From positions 744,001 to 808,000 of the forward strand of contig NZ_QZCF01000003.1 in the NCBI RefSeq assembly GCF_003591485.1: 64,000 nucleotides of DNA, written 5' to 3'. Both the position numbers and the translations under genes were made by a program. Positions 1-6,924 of this stretch are shown piece by piece. Position 1 is the stretch's first letter, and each line of letters opens with the position of its first letter. The notes beneath the pieces were generated by a model. The model did not search any database, had not been told where the DNA came from, and worked only from the letters and a program-made list of their open reading frames with translations. Origin of the DNA: Paenibacillus sp. 1011MAR3C5. Its GTDB lineage: Bacteria > Bacillota > Bacilli > Paenibacillales > Paenibacillaceae.

Positions 1-51
1 AGTTACAGTTTCATTTGACAAATAGAAAATAGGATTTGGGGAGGAAATAAT

Positions 52-705
52 ATGTCTACAGAAGTGAAAGTGGAGAATGCGGTGGATGCTATGTTCTCCG
101 AGGTGGTGCAGGGACGCCGTTCCGTGCGCAAATACGACAGCAGCGCTGTTATATCCGACAGTGAAATTATTGAGCTGCTGAAGGTGGCTACGCTGGCGCC
201 GTCATCCTCCAATATGCAACCGTGGCGTTTTCTCGTTGTGACGGACCCGGAGCTTAAGCAGAAGCTTGTCCCGATCGCGAACAATCAGCAGCAAGTTGGT
301 GAAGCCTCCGCTATTGTACTGATACTGGCTGACCTGGAGATGTATAAGCTCGCTGGTCCGATCTATGAGGCTGCATTCGAAGCGGGATACATGACCGAGG
401 AAATTAAAAACCGCATGATCGAGAACTCCACCAAGCTGTATCCCTCCCTGCCTGCCGAGCGATTGAAGGAAATTGCTGTATTCGATACCGGTCTGGTTGC
501 GATGCAGCTAATGCTGGCTGCTCGTGCGAAGGGCTATGATACGGTGCCGATGGGCGGATACAACCGCGAAGAGGCGGCAAAGCTGCTTGGCGTATCCAGC
601 CGTTATCTGCCGACGCTCATGCTGCCAATAGGCAAAGCAGCGGCGCCTGGCCATCCGACTACACGGTTGCCGATCGAGCAAGTGGCGTTTTTCAACCGCA
701 TGTAA
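52..705 (+). CDS. nitroreductase family protein
   Basis: A 217-residue FMN-dependent nitroreductase-fold protein, expected to be a soluble homodimeric NAD(P)H oxidoreductase; the substrate cannot be told from sequence. The N-terminal RRSVRKYD segment (about residues 23-30) and the following ATLAPSSSNMQPWRF stretch are the classic flavin-binding start of the family, and GYDTVPMGGYN near residue 160 matches the second flavin-contacting region. Length is normal. The ATG at 52 follows a GGGGAGG ribosome site at 38-44. It is followed by a strong terminator, so it looks monocistronic. Family call is firm; physiological role unknown. Confidence 0.93.
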   Translation: MSTEVKVENAVDAMFSEVVQGRRSVRKYDSSAVISDSEIIELLKVATLAPSSSNMQPWRFLVVTDPELKQKLVPIANNQQQVGEASAIVLILADLEMYKLAGPIYEAAFEAGYMTEEIKNRMIENSTKLYPSLPAERLKEIAVFDTGLVAMQLMLAARAKGYDTVPMGGYNREEAAKLLGVSSRYLPTLMLPIGKAAAPGHPTTRLPIEQVAFFNRM

Positions 706-735
706 TTTAGACTCAACTTATGGTTATAACGGACC

Positions 736-767
736 AACCCGGCTGCTCCGATTGGAGGCCGGGTTTT
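736..767 (+). terminator. terminator after the nitroreductase gene
   Basis: Stem AACCCGGC (736-743) pairs with GCCGGGTT (758-765), with an inner CTCC/GGAG helix, followed by a short T run. It lies 30 bases after the nitroreductase stop codon. Confidence 0.8.
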
Positions 768-836
768 GTGTGCCCGCAGCTGCGGGGGCTCATCTGCACG
801 CGATACGATGCGAAGCCGATGTATGGATTGGGGTTG

Positions 837-980
837 TCATTGCATGACCGAACCGCTGTCATGTTCCTTCGGAGCTTGCTTGGTGCGGTAGAAATACCAG
901 CAATCGTTCAGCAGCTTGATCTGCCGGCGGTCCTTCTGCTGGAATGCGCGCATCAGTTGGTTGCACAGCCACTGCGGCAT
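837..980 (-). CDS. cmpA: cortex morphogenetic protein CmpA
   Basis: A 47-residue protein whose first 34 residues (MPQWLCNQLMRAF...NDCWYFYRTKQ) match the small Bacillus spore protein CmpA, which in B. subtilis acts with ClpXP as a quality-control factor that degrades SpoIVA when cortex assembly is defective. The start chosen is the ATG at 980, 9 bases after AGGAGG (990-995); an ATG two codons upstream is only 3 bases from that site. The tail of about 12 residues beyond the conserved core is longer than in B. subtilis. Location next to an SprT-like gene and the tRNA cluster mirrors B. subtilis. Expected to be made in the mother cell. Confidence 0.85.
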   Translation of the reverse strand: MPQWLCNQLMRAFQQKDRRQIKLLNDCWYFYRTKQAPKEHDSGSVMQ

Positions 981-1062
981 ACGCATCGTCCTCCTTCCGG
1001 GCCTAACCTGTTGTTCTATTACCATATGGCGGAGGGCGAATGTCCGTGCAGGTCCAACCGAA

Positions 1063-1425
1063 TTAGCCTAGCTGTTCCTCTTCATATTCTTCGTACCACT
1101 GCTCTAATTGAGCCTGAAGCGCACGAATTTCAGTCAGGAGCGAAATAAGCGGATAAGACTTTTCCTCGATTCCTGCAAAATCCTTTTCCAAGCCGTTAAT
1201 ATATTGAAGGCCTCCAATGATGGAGATGGAAGCATCATGCAGATCGACATTGTCGCATTCAGCAAGCGCATACGGCAGGCTCGGCACGCGGTCTGCCGTC
1301 AATTTATCGATTTCTTTATGAAGACGCAGATTCAGCGCACTAAGCTGGTACGCGTGAGAAGCCGGCATCTCGACGAAGGACAGGGTATTCTCTTCTTTCA
1401 TTAATACATAACGCATAGTAGCCAT
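1063..1425 (-). CDS. hypothetical protein
   Basis: About 120 residues, acidic, mostly helical, with a heptad-like C-terminal end (LLTEIRALQAQLEQWYEEYEEEQLG). No signal peptide, membrane segment or recognised catalytic motif. The ATG at 1425 is preceded by GAGGGGAG with a rather long spacing of about 12; a TTG at 1470 would add 15 residues, so the start is uncertain. It lies upstream of cmpA on the same strand, about 80 bases away. Function unknown; the even codon use and the presence of a ribosome site argue it is real. Confidence 0.6.
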   Translation of the reverse strand: MATMRYVLMKEENTLSFVEMPASHAYQLSALNLRLHKEIDKLTADRVPSLPYALAECDNVDLHDASISIIGGLQYINGLEKDFAGIEEKSYPLISLLTEIRALQAQLEQWYEEYEEEQLG

Positions 1426-1542
1426 GATGGTGTAGCTCTCCCCTCGGTTTTGCTGCTCGATTTCTTGCAACGTATCATCATTCCTACTTGACAGTGTAGC
1501 TTATAAACGCGTTAAAATTCAAGTAGTTGGGGGAGGCTAAGT

Positions 1543-2022
1543 ATGGATAATCAAGCTTTGCAGCAATGGGTGGAGCGGGTATCGCTAGAGTCATTCGGCA
1601 GGCCGTTCCTGCATAAGGCTATATTTAACGGAAGGTTAAAGGCGACAGGGGGACGGTACTTTACCCGAACCCATCATATCGAGATCAGTCCGCATCAGCT
1701 TGCCGCATTTGGCGTGGAGGAGACGGAGAAGATTATTAAGCATGAGCTATGCCACTATCATCTTCATCTGATGAAGCGAGGCTATCGCCATCGCGATGCC
1801 GACTTTAAAACCCTGCTCGCGCATGTAGGCGGCTCCAGATATTGCAATTCGCTTCCGGAACGGTCAGAAAAAAAAGCCATTCCTTACAAGTATAAGCTCA
1901 TTTGCGTTCACTGCGGAATGGAATATTTGCGGAAACGGAAGGTCGACCCCGCGCGGTATGCCTGTGGTAAATGCAGGGGGAAATTAAAGCTGTTCTTGCT
2001 TGACAAGCATGACGGGCCATGA
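1543..2022 (+). CDS. SprT-like zinc metalloprotease-family protein
   Basis: A 159-residue SprT-family protein, the counterpart of B. subtilis YdcK. The HELCH zinc motif is at residues 67-71, followed by a conserved HYHLHLMKRGYRHRD segment, and the C-terminal zinc ribbon has cysteine pairs C121/C124 and C141/C144. Length is typical. The ATG follows GGGGGAGG with 6 bases spacing. SprT-like proteins are related to the DNA-protein crosslink protease SPRTN, but the bacterial role is not established. It lies directly before the tRNA cluster, as in B. subtilis. Confidence 0.92.
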   Translation: MDNQALQQWVERVSLESFGRPFLHKAIFNGRLKATGGRYFTRTHHIEISPHQLAAFGVEETEKIIKHELCHYHLHLMKRGYRHRDADFKTLLAHVGGSRYCNSLPERSEKKAIPYKYKLICVHCGMEYLRKRKVDPARYACGKCRGKLKLFLLDKHDGP

Positions 2023-2048
2023 TAAATTATTAGAAGTCACTTTAATAT

Positions 2049-2124
2049 TCCCTGATAGCTCAGTTGGTAGAGCACTCGACTGTTAATCGAGTTGTCACAG
2101 GTTCGAGTCCTGTTCGGGGAGCCA
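2049..2124 (+). tRNA. tRNA-Asn (GTT)
   Basis: 76 nt including encoded CCA. The acceptor stem is TCCCTGA/TCGGGGA, anticodon GTT is at 2082-2084 and the T-arm GTTCGAGTC is intact. First gene of the cluster, 26 bases after the SprT-like gene, so it may share that promoter. Confidence 0.98.
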
Positions 2125-2129
2125 ATTAT

Positions 2130-2220
2130 GGAGAAGTACCCAAGTGGCTCAAGGGGACCCTCTGCTAAGGGGTTAGACTGCGTAAGTGGTGCGAGGGTTC
2201 GAATCCCTCCTTCTCCGCCA
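2130..2220 (+). tRNA. tRNA-Ser (GCT)
   Basis: 91 nt including CCA, with the long variable arm of class II tRNAs. Acceptor stem GGAGAAG/CTTCTCC; anticodon GCT at 2164-2166 reads AGC/AGU. It starts five bases after tRNA-Asn. Confidence 0.98.
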
Positions 2221-2248
2221 CATTTTTTCACAGGACTCATGCATAAGG

Positions 2249-2270
2249 AGGCCGAACATCGGTCTTTTTT
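2249..2270 (+). terminator. terminator after tRNA-Ser
   Basis: GGCCGA (2250-2255) pairs with TCGGTC (2259-2264) across a 3-base loop and is followed by TTTTTT. It separates the Asn-Ser pair from the downstream Glu-Lys-Leu set. Confidence 0.7.
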
Positions 2271-2367
2271 ACCACAGTAGAATGTATAAGTTTTCCGAGA
2301 GTATCGGATTTACTAATTCTATTTGGCGATAAAACCTACCTCTAAACGTGGTCGCTCGTCCTGAAAG

Positions 2368-2386
2368 ACCTCGATAGAGGTTTTCT
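2368..2386 (+). terminator. possible weak terminator in the inter-tRNA gap
   Basis: ACCTC (2368-2372) and GAGGT (2377-2381) form a short hairpin with a GATA loop, followed by TTTCTC. A second hairpin (CCCCT 2393-2397 / AGGGG 2404-2408) has no T run. Both could be parts of an untranslated leader or a backup stop. Confidence 0.35.
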
Positions 2387-2431
2387 CATTTGCCCCTAAA
2401 TTAAGGGGGAAATGAACTTGAAAAAAAGTGC

Positions 2432-2460
2432 TTGCAATATGCAGGACAAGTTGATATAAT
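2432..2460 (+). promoter_or_regulatory. sigma-A promoter of the tRNA Glu-Lys-Leu unit
   Basis: -35 TTGCAA (2432-2437), 17-base spacer, -10 TATAAT (2455-2460). It lies 45 bases upstream of tRNA-Glu and is a near-consensus strong promoter, as expected for stable RNA. Confidence 0.85.
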
Positions 2461-2504
2461 CGTTCTTGTCGCAAAAACGCGAAGGCAATAAACTTGCAAC
2501 ATGT

Positions 2505-2579
2505 GGCCCGTTGGTCAAGGGGTTAAGACACCTCCCTTTCACGGAGGTAACAGGGGTTCGAATCCCCTACGGGTCACCA
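2505..2579 (+). tRNA. tRNA-Glu (TTC)
   Basis: 75 nt including CCA. Acceptor GGCCCGT/ACGGGTC contains one G-T pair; the anticodon stem-loop CCTCC-CTTTCAC-GGAGG gives anticodon TTC. Confidence 0.98.
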
Positions 2580-2624
2580 ACCATCCTCTAAGAAGCAGCT
2601 CTTATGAGTTCGTTTCCGTCATGA

Positions 2625-2700
2625 GAGCCATTAGCTCAGTTGGTAGAGCACCTGACTTTTAATCAGGGTGTCGAAGGTTCGAGTCCTTCATGGCTCACCA
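2625..2700 (+). tRNA. tRNA-Lys (TTT)
   Basis: 76 nt including CCA. Acceptor GAGCCAT/ATGGCTC; loop CTTTTAA gives anticodon TTT. Confidence 0.98.
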
Positions 2701-2758
2701 GTTTTCTTCTTCCCTCGAAGACAGCTGGCGATGAAGGGATAGGTACAACTTCAAATGT

Positions 2759-2844
2759 GCGGTAGTGGTGGAATGGCAGACACGCTATCTTGAGGGGGTA
2801 GTGGGTGTATACCCGTGGAGGTTCGAGTCCTCTCTACCGCACCA
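2759..2844 (+). tRNA. tRNA-Leu (GAG)
   Basis: 86 nt including CCA, class II with a long variable arm. Acceptor GCGGTAG/CTACCGC; anticodon stem CTATC/GGTAG with loop TTGAGGG gives GAG (2792-2794). Last tRNA of the cluster. In B. subtilis the corresponding cluster ends at trnS-leu2, the attachment site of ICEBs1. Confidence 0.97.
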
Positions 2845-2860
2845 TAACTTAAATGATTGA

Positions 2861-2887
2861 AACCCTTGGATATCAAGGGTTTTTTTG
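2861..2887 (+). terminator. terminator of the tRNA cluster
   Basis: AACCCTTG (2861-2868) pairs with CAAGGGTT (2874-2881), followed by TTTTTTG. It lies 17 bases after tRNA-Leu. Confidence 0.9.
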
Positions 2888-3152
2888 TTGTTTAGATTGT
2901 CTTAATTGCAACATTTATTATAAGACCTATTATGGGACAGTTTCATTAGCTGGACGCGTATGTAGGTGAAATAGCGTATGGTACACAGGAATTAAGCAAA
3001 CGCAATGGATTGATTCAAGACGAGTTCATAATAGGGTACTGCGATGACAAGGGAATCTGACGCATAACAATGTTCGGGTAGCTACATCTTTAGACCTAAT
3101 TTGTCGATATAAGGTATTGTGATAAATATTATGAAGTTGGGAGATTGGTAAA
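2888..3152. other. AT-rich intergenic region downstream of tRNA-Leu
   Basis: No convincing gene. A weak promoter-like pair (TTGTCG at 3101 and an AT-rich -10 near 3123-3128) may drive the small membrane protein at 3153. I saw no copy of the tRNA-Leu 3' end that would mark an integrated element and no integrase remnant. Confidence 0.4.
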
Positions 3153-3494
3153 ATGAAAACGGCATTACAGATTACAGGGGTTATCTTTATTTTAGCGGGA
3201 GTTATATTTGGTATCACTCAAATCTCGGGTCTAAAGGAAATAAAAGAAGATGTAGACTATTGGGAAAGAGCAGCAGCTCGAAGCAGTGATAACTATTTAA
3301 TTGAACAACGATATCTCACGGAAAAAGCAAGCTATGAATCAAAGCTTGTTCTTACGATCTCATCTGTAGTGCTTGGTATTATAACGGGACTGTTTTTTCT
3401 AGCGTTGGCAACCATTATTAACTTACTTCAAAAACTTGTCAACAAGCAAATAAGTACGCCAGGTGTTCATTTAAATCATACTGAAACGGTCTAA
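3153..3494 (+). CDS. small two-helix membrane protein
   Basis: 113 residues with hydrophobic helices at about 5-25 and 65-93, separated by a charged, probably extracellular or coiled segment (KEIKEDVDYWERAAARSSDNY...). No recognised family. The ATG follows GGGAG at about 10 bases. It has its own strong terminator and lies in the AT-richer region after the tRNA cluster, so it is probably an accessory gene. Function unknown. Confidence 0.65.
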   Translation: MKTALQITGVIFILAGVIFGITQISGLKEIKEDVDYWERAAARSSDNYLIEQRYLTEKASYESKLVLTISSVVLGIITGLFFLALATIINLLQKLVNKQISTPGVHLNHTETV

Positions 3495-3500
3495 CACGTC

Positions 3501-3536
3501 AGAGTCTCTTTGGCAAAAGGGGCTCTTTTGTTTTGT
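3501..3536 (+). terminator. terminator after the small membrane protein
   Basis: An 11-bp stem AGAGTCTCTTT (3501-3511) / AAAGGGGCTCT (3516-3526) with G-T wobbles, followed by TTTGTTTTG. Confidence 0.85.
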
Positions 3537-3616
3537 AAATGTAATCTTTTCTTATAACCATCCATACCCACCAACACCCACTGTCCATGTGCTAACATGA
3601 AATTGAGGTGGAGCAG

Positions 3617-4153
3617 ATGGATATAAGCGGAGCTAAGACAAAGTTATCACGGATAGCAGTCGATGATCTGGACTTTATATGCGATATTGAATGCAATAGA
3701 GAGCTTTGGCAATATGAAGAAGCGGTGCAGACAGATCGTGAGGCTGTGCGTCAGGCTTATCTCAATAAGATCAATAGCAATACTGAGCATCATTATGATT
3801 TCATCGTCTATCTGGAGGCTGAAGGCATTCGAACGCCAATTGGCTTGGCTCAGATATGGAGCTACAACGAGTATAGGAAGAGCTGGGAAATTGGATTTGC
3901 GATTCTTCCCCCTCATAGCGGGCATGGCTATGGTACAGAGGCTGCTGAGTTTTTATTAAAATTTGCATTTGAAGTGCTGCAAGCTCATAAGGTCGTAGGC
4001 ATGTGCAATGCAAAAAACTCGCGTTCTGCAGACCTGATGGAGCGTATTGGCATGACCAGAGAAGCTGTGTTCAAGGAAGAGTTGTATTGGTGCAAGCGAT
4101 GGACGGATCAATATTTTTACTCCATCCTGGAGAGGGAATATTACGGGGCTTGA
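3617..4153 (+). CDS. GNAT family N-acetyltransferase
   Basis: 178 residues of the RimJ/RimL-like GNAT type. The acetyl-CoA binding region is seen at HSGHGYGTEA, and NAKNSRSADLMERIGM near the end is the typical motif B helix with its Asn/Ser pair. It probably acetylates the N-terminus of a protein or a small amine; the target is not predictable. The ATG at 3617 follows AGGTGG at 5-6 bases; a GTG at 3608 in the same frame overlaps the ribosome site and is less likely. The next 450 bases hold no long gene. Confidence 0.88.
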   Translation: MDISGAKTKLSRIAVDDLDFICDIECNRELWQYEEAVQTDREAVRQAYLNKINSNTEHHYDFIVYLEAEGIRTPIGLAQIWSYNEYRKSWEIGFAILPPHSGHGYGTEAAEFLLKFAFEVLQAHKVVGMCNAKNSRSADLMERIGMTREAVFKEELYWCKRWTDQYFYSILEREYYGA

Positions 4154-4209
4154 TCGATGGAAGGCAAACTTGCAGTTAGCGAAATCGTACAGGAAGATAA
4201 AATTTATGA

Positions 4210-4238
4210 TTCTAAAATGGTCATTTGGTGCTTAGAAT
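4210..4238 (+). promoter_or_regulatory. candidate promoter of antisense RNA, copy 1
   Basis: TTCTAA (4210-4215), 17-base spacer, TAGAAT (4233-4238). Both hexamers are kept in the other repeat copy while most of the spacer has diverged, the pattern expected of a working promoter. Confidence 0.5.
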
Positions 4239-4244
4239 AGAAAT

Positions 4245-4360
4245 TAGAGAGCGACGGTCATCGCTCTCTGTTCAAGACATTATGAGGCGGCATGTCCTCC
4301 GAATGTTGTGGAAGAAAATGACTCGTCAGGCCGTCAACCAATGGCGAGTTATTTTCGTTT
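4245..4360 (+). ncRNA. predicted antisense antitoxin RNA, copy 1
   Basis: Inferred RNA of about 115 nt reading from the plus-strand promoter at 4210-4238 to a hairpin AAAATGACTCG (4315-4325) / CGAGTTATTTT (4345-4355) followed by CGTTTC. It would overlap the 3' part of the toxin mRNA, including its stop codon and terminator, as RatA does for txpA in B. subtilis. Ends are estimates. Confidence 0.45.
4246..4269 (-). terminator. terminator of toxin mRNA, copy 1
   Basis: Perfect 9-bp stem AGAGAGCGA (4246-4254) / TCGCTCTCT (4261-4269); on the minus strand it is followed by AATTTCTATTCT. Confidence 0.6.
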
Positions 4361-4426
4361 CAAGTAACCGAGCAATGCAAGAAGAAAAGTACCAAGCATG
4401 ATGACTTCCACAGTTGTATACGTCAT
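4349..4426 (-). CDS. holin-like toxin peptide (Hol_Tox / TxpA-like), copy 1
   Basis: A 25-residue peptide: short polar N-terminus (MTYTTVEV), one hydrophobic helix (IMLGTFLLALLGYL) and a basic tail KRK. This is the layout of the putative holin-like toxin family, small type I toxins such as TxpA and the Bsr peptides that insert in the membrane. ATG at 4426 lies 9 bases after AAAGGAG (4436-4442). The ribosome site can pair with an upstream CATTCC (plus positions 4451-4456), a 6-bp helix that could hold translation off. The second copy differs at residue 20 (Gly here, Ser there). Confidence 0.75.
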   Translation of the reverse strand: MTYTTVEVIMLGTFLLALLGYLKRK

Positions 4427-4508
4427 TCGGCATCACTCCTTTCCTGGGAGGGAATGCCACTTCAGGCGTCTATACTTCATGAATATGGATATTTTATGAA
4501 ACTAGAAC

Positions 4509-4756
4509 TACTTTTTCGTTGTTTTGTAACTATGCTGCACCTTTTCGAATGGTTATGAGTGCAATCTCATGGTCATTTTGAAGGGTGTATTTGCCGTATC
4601 TATTGAACGCTTCCCTTCTCGTCAACAACGCTTCCAATAGGTACATCCTCCTGCATTCGCTTCGGTGTATAATGGTATACATAAAATTGTCTACTTTATT
4701 TATTCCTTGAGCGTATAGGATGATGGCTTTTGATAGATGTGAGGAGAGTGGACGAA
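4509..4756 (+). promoter_or_regulatory. leader and promoter region of the response regulator gene
   Basis: A TATAAT at 4668-4673 with only a poor -35 (ATCCTC at 4645) suggests an activator-dependent promoter. TTGTCTACT at 4687-4695 recurs at 6825-6833 before the giant protein gene and could be a shared operator. No gene is seen here. Confidence 0.4.
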
Positions 4757-5383
4757 TTGGTTCGTGCGAAAGTGATGCTTGTCGAGGACGATTTGGAATG
4801 GAGCAATGGCTTGCAGCTGTATTTCTCCAACGAATCCGATTTTGAGATCGTTTCTTGCGTAGCTACAAAAGAAGCCTGTATGTCAGCCTTAGAAGAAATG
4901 TCGGTTGATGTCATTCTTATGGACATTATATTAGGGGATGCTGAAGCGTCAGGTCTGGATGCCGCGCTGGATATCTCGCATCTCTATCCCAAAATTAAAA
5001 TCATTATGGTGAGCTCTCTTGACAATGATGATGAAGTGTTTAATGAGGCTTTTCTAAACGGTGCGTATGACTTTGTCTATAAGAGTGAATTTGAACAGAT
5101 TCCCGGGGTTATTGCAAATGCAATGAAGGATCAGGAGACCAAGTATGGCCCGAGGTTAAAGAAGCTCGTCTACGATAAGAAGAAGAAACTGTTAAATCCG
5201 TATGATGCCCTGCTTCTAAAGCTTATTCTGGAGGGGAAGACGCAGCAGGAAATTGCGGATATGAACAGCGTTAGCCTGTCAGCGGTGAAAAAGCATGTCA
5301 GCCGTGTTCTGGCGAAGTTTATGTGGAGTCGCTCTACTAGAGAGTTGGCTGAGAAATGCCAGAAGTGGGGACTGCTGGATTGA
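4757..5383 (+). CDS. response regulator, receiver plus LuxR-type helix-turn-helix
   Basis: 208 residues. Receiver domain about 3-120 with acidic pair E10-D11-D12 and phospho-acceptor D56 (VILMDIILG); C-terminal helix-turn-helix around residues 140-195 (GKTQQEIADMNSVSLSAVKKHVSRVLAKF), of NarL/LuxR type but divergent. TTG at 4757 is 10 bases after GAGGAG (4741-4746) and gives a normal family N-terminus; a TTG at 4730 would add 9 residues. The kinase gene follows after 13 bases. Codon use is AT-richer than in the flanking core genes. Likely controls the adjacent surface-protein gene (inference). Confidence 0.88.
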   Translation: MVRAKVMLVEDDLEWSNGLQLYFSNESDFEIVSCVATKEACMSALEEMSVDVILMDIILGDAEASGLDAALDISHLYPKIKIIMVSSLDNDDEVFNEAFLNGAYDFVYKSEFEQIPGVIANAMKDQETKYGPRLKKLVYDKKKKLLNPYDALLLKLILEGKTQQEIADMNSVSLSAVKKHVSRVLAKFMWSRSTRELAEKCQKWGLLD

Positions 5384-5396
5384 AAGGAGCGGCGCA

Positions 5397-6719
5397 ATGA
5401 TTATCGTTTTTTTCTTGATTGTATTTGTTGTCATGACGCCGATCAGTATTTATTTGCTGATTACTCAGAGAGAAAGTCGCTTGCTCGTATGGGGTGCGCT
5501 AATCATCTTTACAGGGGGCTTAAGCGGACTTCAAGTCCTCTTGGAAAAGCTTGTGCTCCCGTACATGCAATCCGCTGATGCAAGCGCTATTTGGCAAATT
5601 TCGTTGTATGTTGTGACGGCTTTCTTGAATATTATCATTCATACCTTTCCTTATTATTTGATTCTTGTTTTTTTTATGCACTATGCGGGTTATTCCGAGT
5701 CGATTGTGATTGGCCTATTACTTGTTCCAGCCTTGCTGTCGTTTTTATTCAGCGATATCTTTCCGACTCCACGAATGAATTACTCTTACATATTAAGCTG
5801 GGGAGTCCCCTATTTGTTAATCTCCATCATGCTATTTGCAAAAGGTTTTTTGAAGGTGGAAAAGGTGAGAAGGAAGCAACTGCAATATGTAGGCTTCGGC
5901 ATAATTTTTTTGATCCCTGTATTCTTATTGTTGCTCCTGCAACTGGAAGGCATATACTTTCAATCTCCTGTAGAAATACTCATTTTTATTCCAATATTAG
6001 GTCTGATCAGTTTGTTGTTAGGTTTGATCTTCTATGTACATAAGGTATACACTCACTTCGAGTCCGTAACCGTGCTTAATAAAATGCAAGTGGGTACGAG
6101 CTTGATGCAGCACGCATTCAAAAATGCGATTACCAAAAATAAGCTGCACGCTCTTAACATTCAACGAAGCCTGGAGTCCAATCAATATGAGATTATCAAC
6201 AATCAATTGACCAGTTTGCTCAAATCCAATGACCATCTCATGGGGATGGTATCCAAGCTATCTTATTTAACGCAGAGCCGTATTACCTTAGATCTTGAAT
6301 CGAGCGACCTATCACTTGTGTTGGATGAAGCGATCGACCAGTTTCATCAAACGTCCATTACGTTTGAGAAGCGATATGGCTCTGCAATTGTACAGATTGA
6401 TCGCACGCTTATGGCGGAATGTTTTTCGAACATTATTAGCAATGCGGTCGAGGCGATGGAGGGACGGGGGCAAATTACCGTTGCTGCAGAAAAGATCAAT
6501 CGGCATGTGAGTATCCAATTCACAGATACAGGCAGAGGGATGAATAAGGAACAGCTTGACAAAATATTCGAACCGTTTTATTCCACGAAGCACAAATCAG
6601 GACAAAATTTTGGACTTGGCATGTTTCATGTCAAAAAAATAGTGAATGCGCATCGAGGTAAGGTAAAAGTGACGAGCCAGCTTGGGAAAGGGACGACTGT
6701 CACACTTATTTTATCCTAG
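5397..6719 (+). CDS. multi-pass membrane sensor histidine kinase
   Basis: 440 residues. About seven hydrophobic helices fill residues 1-215, with no large extracellular domain, so the signal is probably sensed in or near the membrane. The kinase core has a divergent dimerisation region with H239 (LMQHAFKN) as the likely phospho-acceptor, N box NIISNAVEAM (345-354), DTGRGM (377-382) and GLGMFHVKKI. The ATPase part resembles NtrB/AgrC-like kinases more than NarX-type ones, although its partner is a LuxR-type regulator. ATG at 5397 follows AAAGGAG. AT-rich like its neighbour. Partner of the regulator at 4757. Confidence 0.88.
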   Translation: MIIVFFLIVFVVMTPISIYLLITQRESRLLVWGALIIFTGGLSGLQVLLEKLVLPYMQSADASAIWQISLYVVTAFLNIIIHTFPYYLILVFFMHYAGYSESIVIGLLLVPALLSFLFSDIFPTPRMNYSYILSWGVPYLLISIMLFAKGFLKVEKVRRKQLQYVGFGIIFLIPVFLLLLLQLEGIYFQSPVEILIFIPILGLISLLLGLIFYVHKVYTHFESVTVLNKMQVGTSLMQHAFKNAITKNKLHALNIQRSLESNQYEIINNQLTSLLKSNDHLMGMVSKLSYLTQSRITLDLESSDLSLVLDEAIDQFHQTSITFEKRYGSAIVQIDRTLMAECFSNIISNAVEAMEGRGQITVAAEKINRHVSIQFTDTGRGMNKEQLDKIFEPFYSTKHKSGQNFGLGMFHVKKIVNAHRGKVKVTSQLGKGTTVTLILS

Positions 6720-6729
6720 TTCGTTTTAA

Positions 6730-6761
6730 GGAGTCTCCGATATAGAGGCTTCTTCTTTTTT
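6730..6761 (+). terminator. terminator after the histidine kinase
   Basis: GGAGTCTC (6730-6737) pairs with GAGGCTTC (6745-6752) with two wobbles, followed by TTCTTTTTT. It makes the giant protein gene a separate transcription unit. Confidence 0.75.
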
Positions 6762-6924
6762 GGGTCCATGGTTGCGTATAAGGATAAATGCAATGTACAT
6801 ATAGGCAGCAAGGTGGACATATATTTGTCTACTGGTTGCCCCAAATCTAGTCGTGATAGACTATTCCCGATAGATAGATGCGGCATAATTGCGCACAAAA
6901 AGCCTATCCAAGGAGACTAGAGAA

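Larger units (their letters stand above)
4210..4508. repeat. 299-bp direct repeat, copy 1 (type I toxin-antitoxin module)
   Basis: Nearly identical to 13238-13535, in the same orientation; I count only about 20 differences, half of them clustered in one 10-base block (4220-4229). It holds a minus-strand toxin gene with ribosome site and terminator, and a plus-strand promoter and terminator for a likely antisense RNA. Together the two copies bracket the two-component system and the giant surface-protein gene. Confidence 0.93.

Noticed and set aside
720..1148. Plus-strand frame of 142 codons after the nitroreductase gene
   Set aside because: It runs through the terminator and antisense to cmpA, starts without a ribosome site and has no protein-like composition.
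2221..2504. 5S rRNA or an extra tRNA between tRNA-Ser and tRNA-Glu
   Set aside because: No cloverleaf or 5S core; only hairpins and the promoter of the downstream tRNAs.
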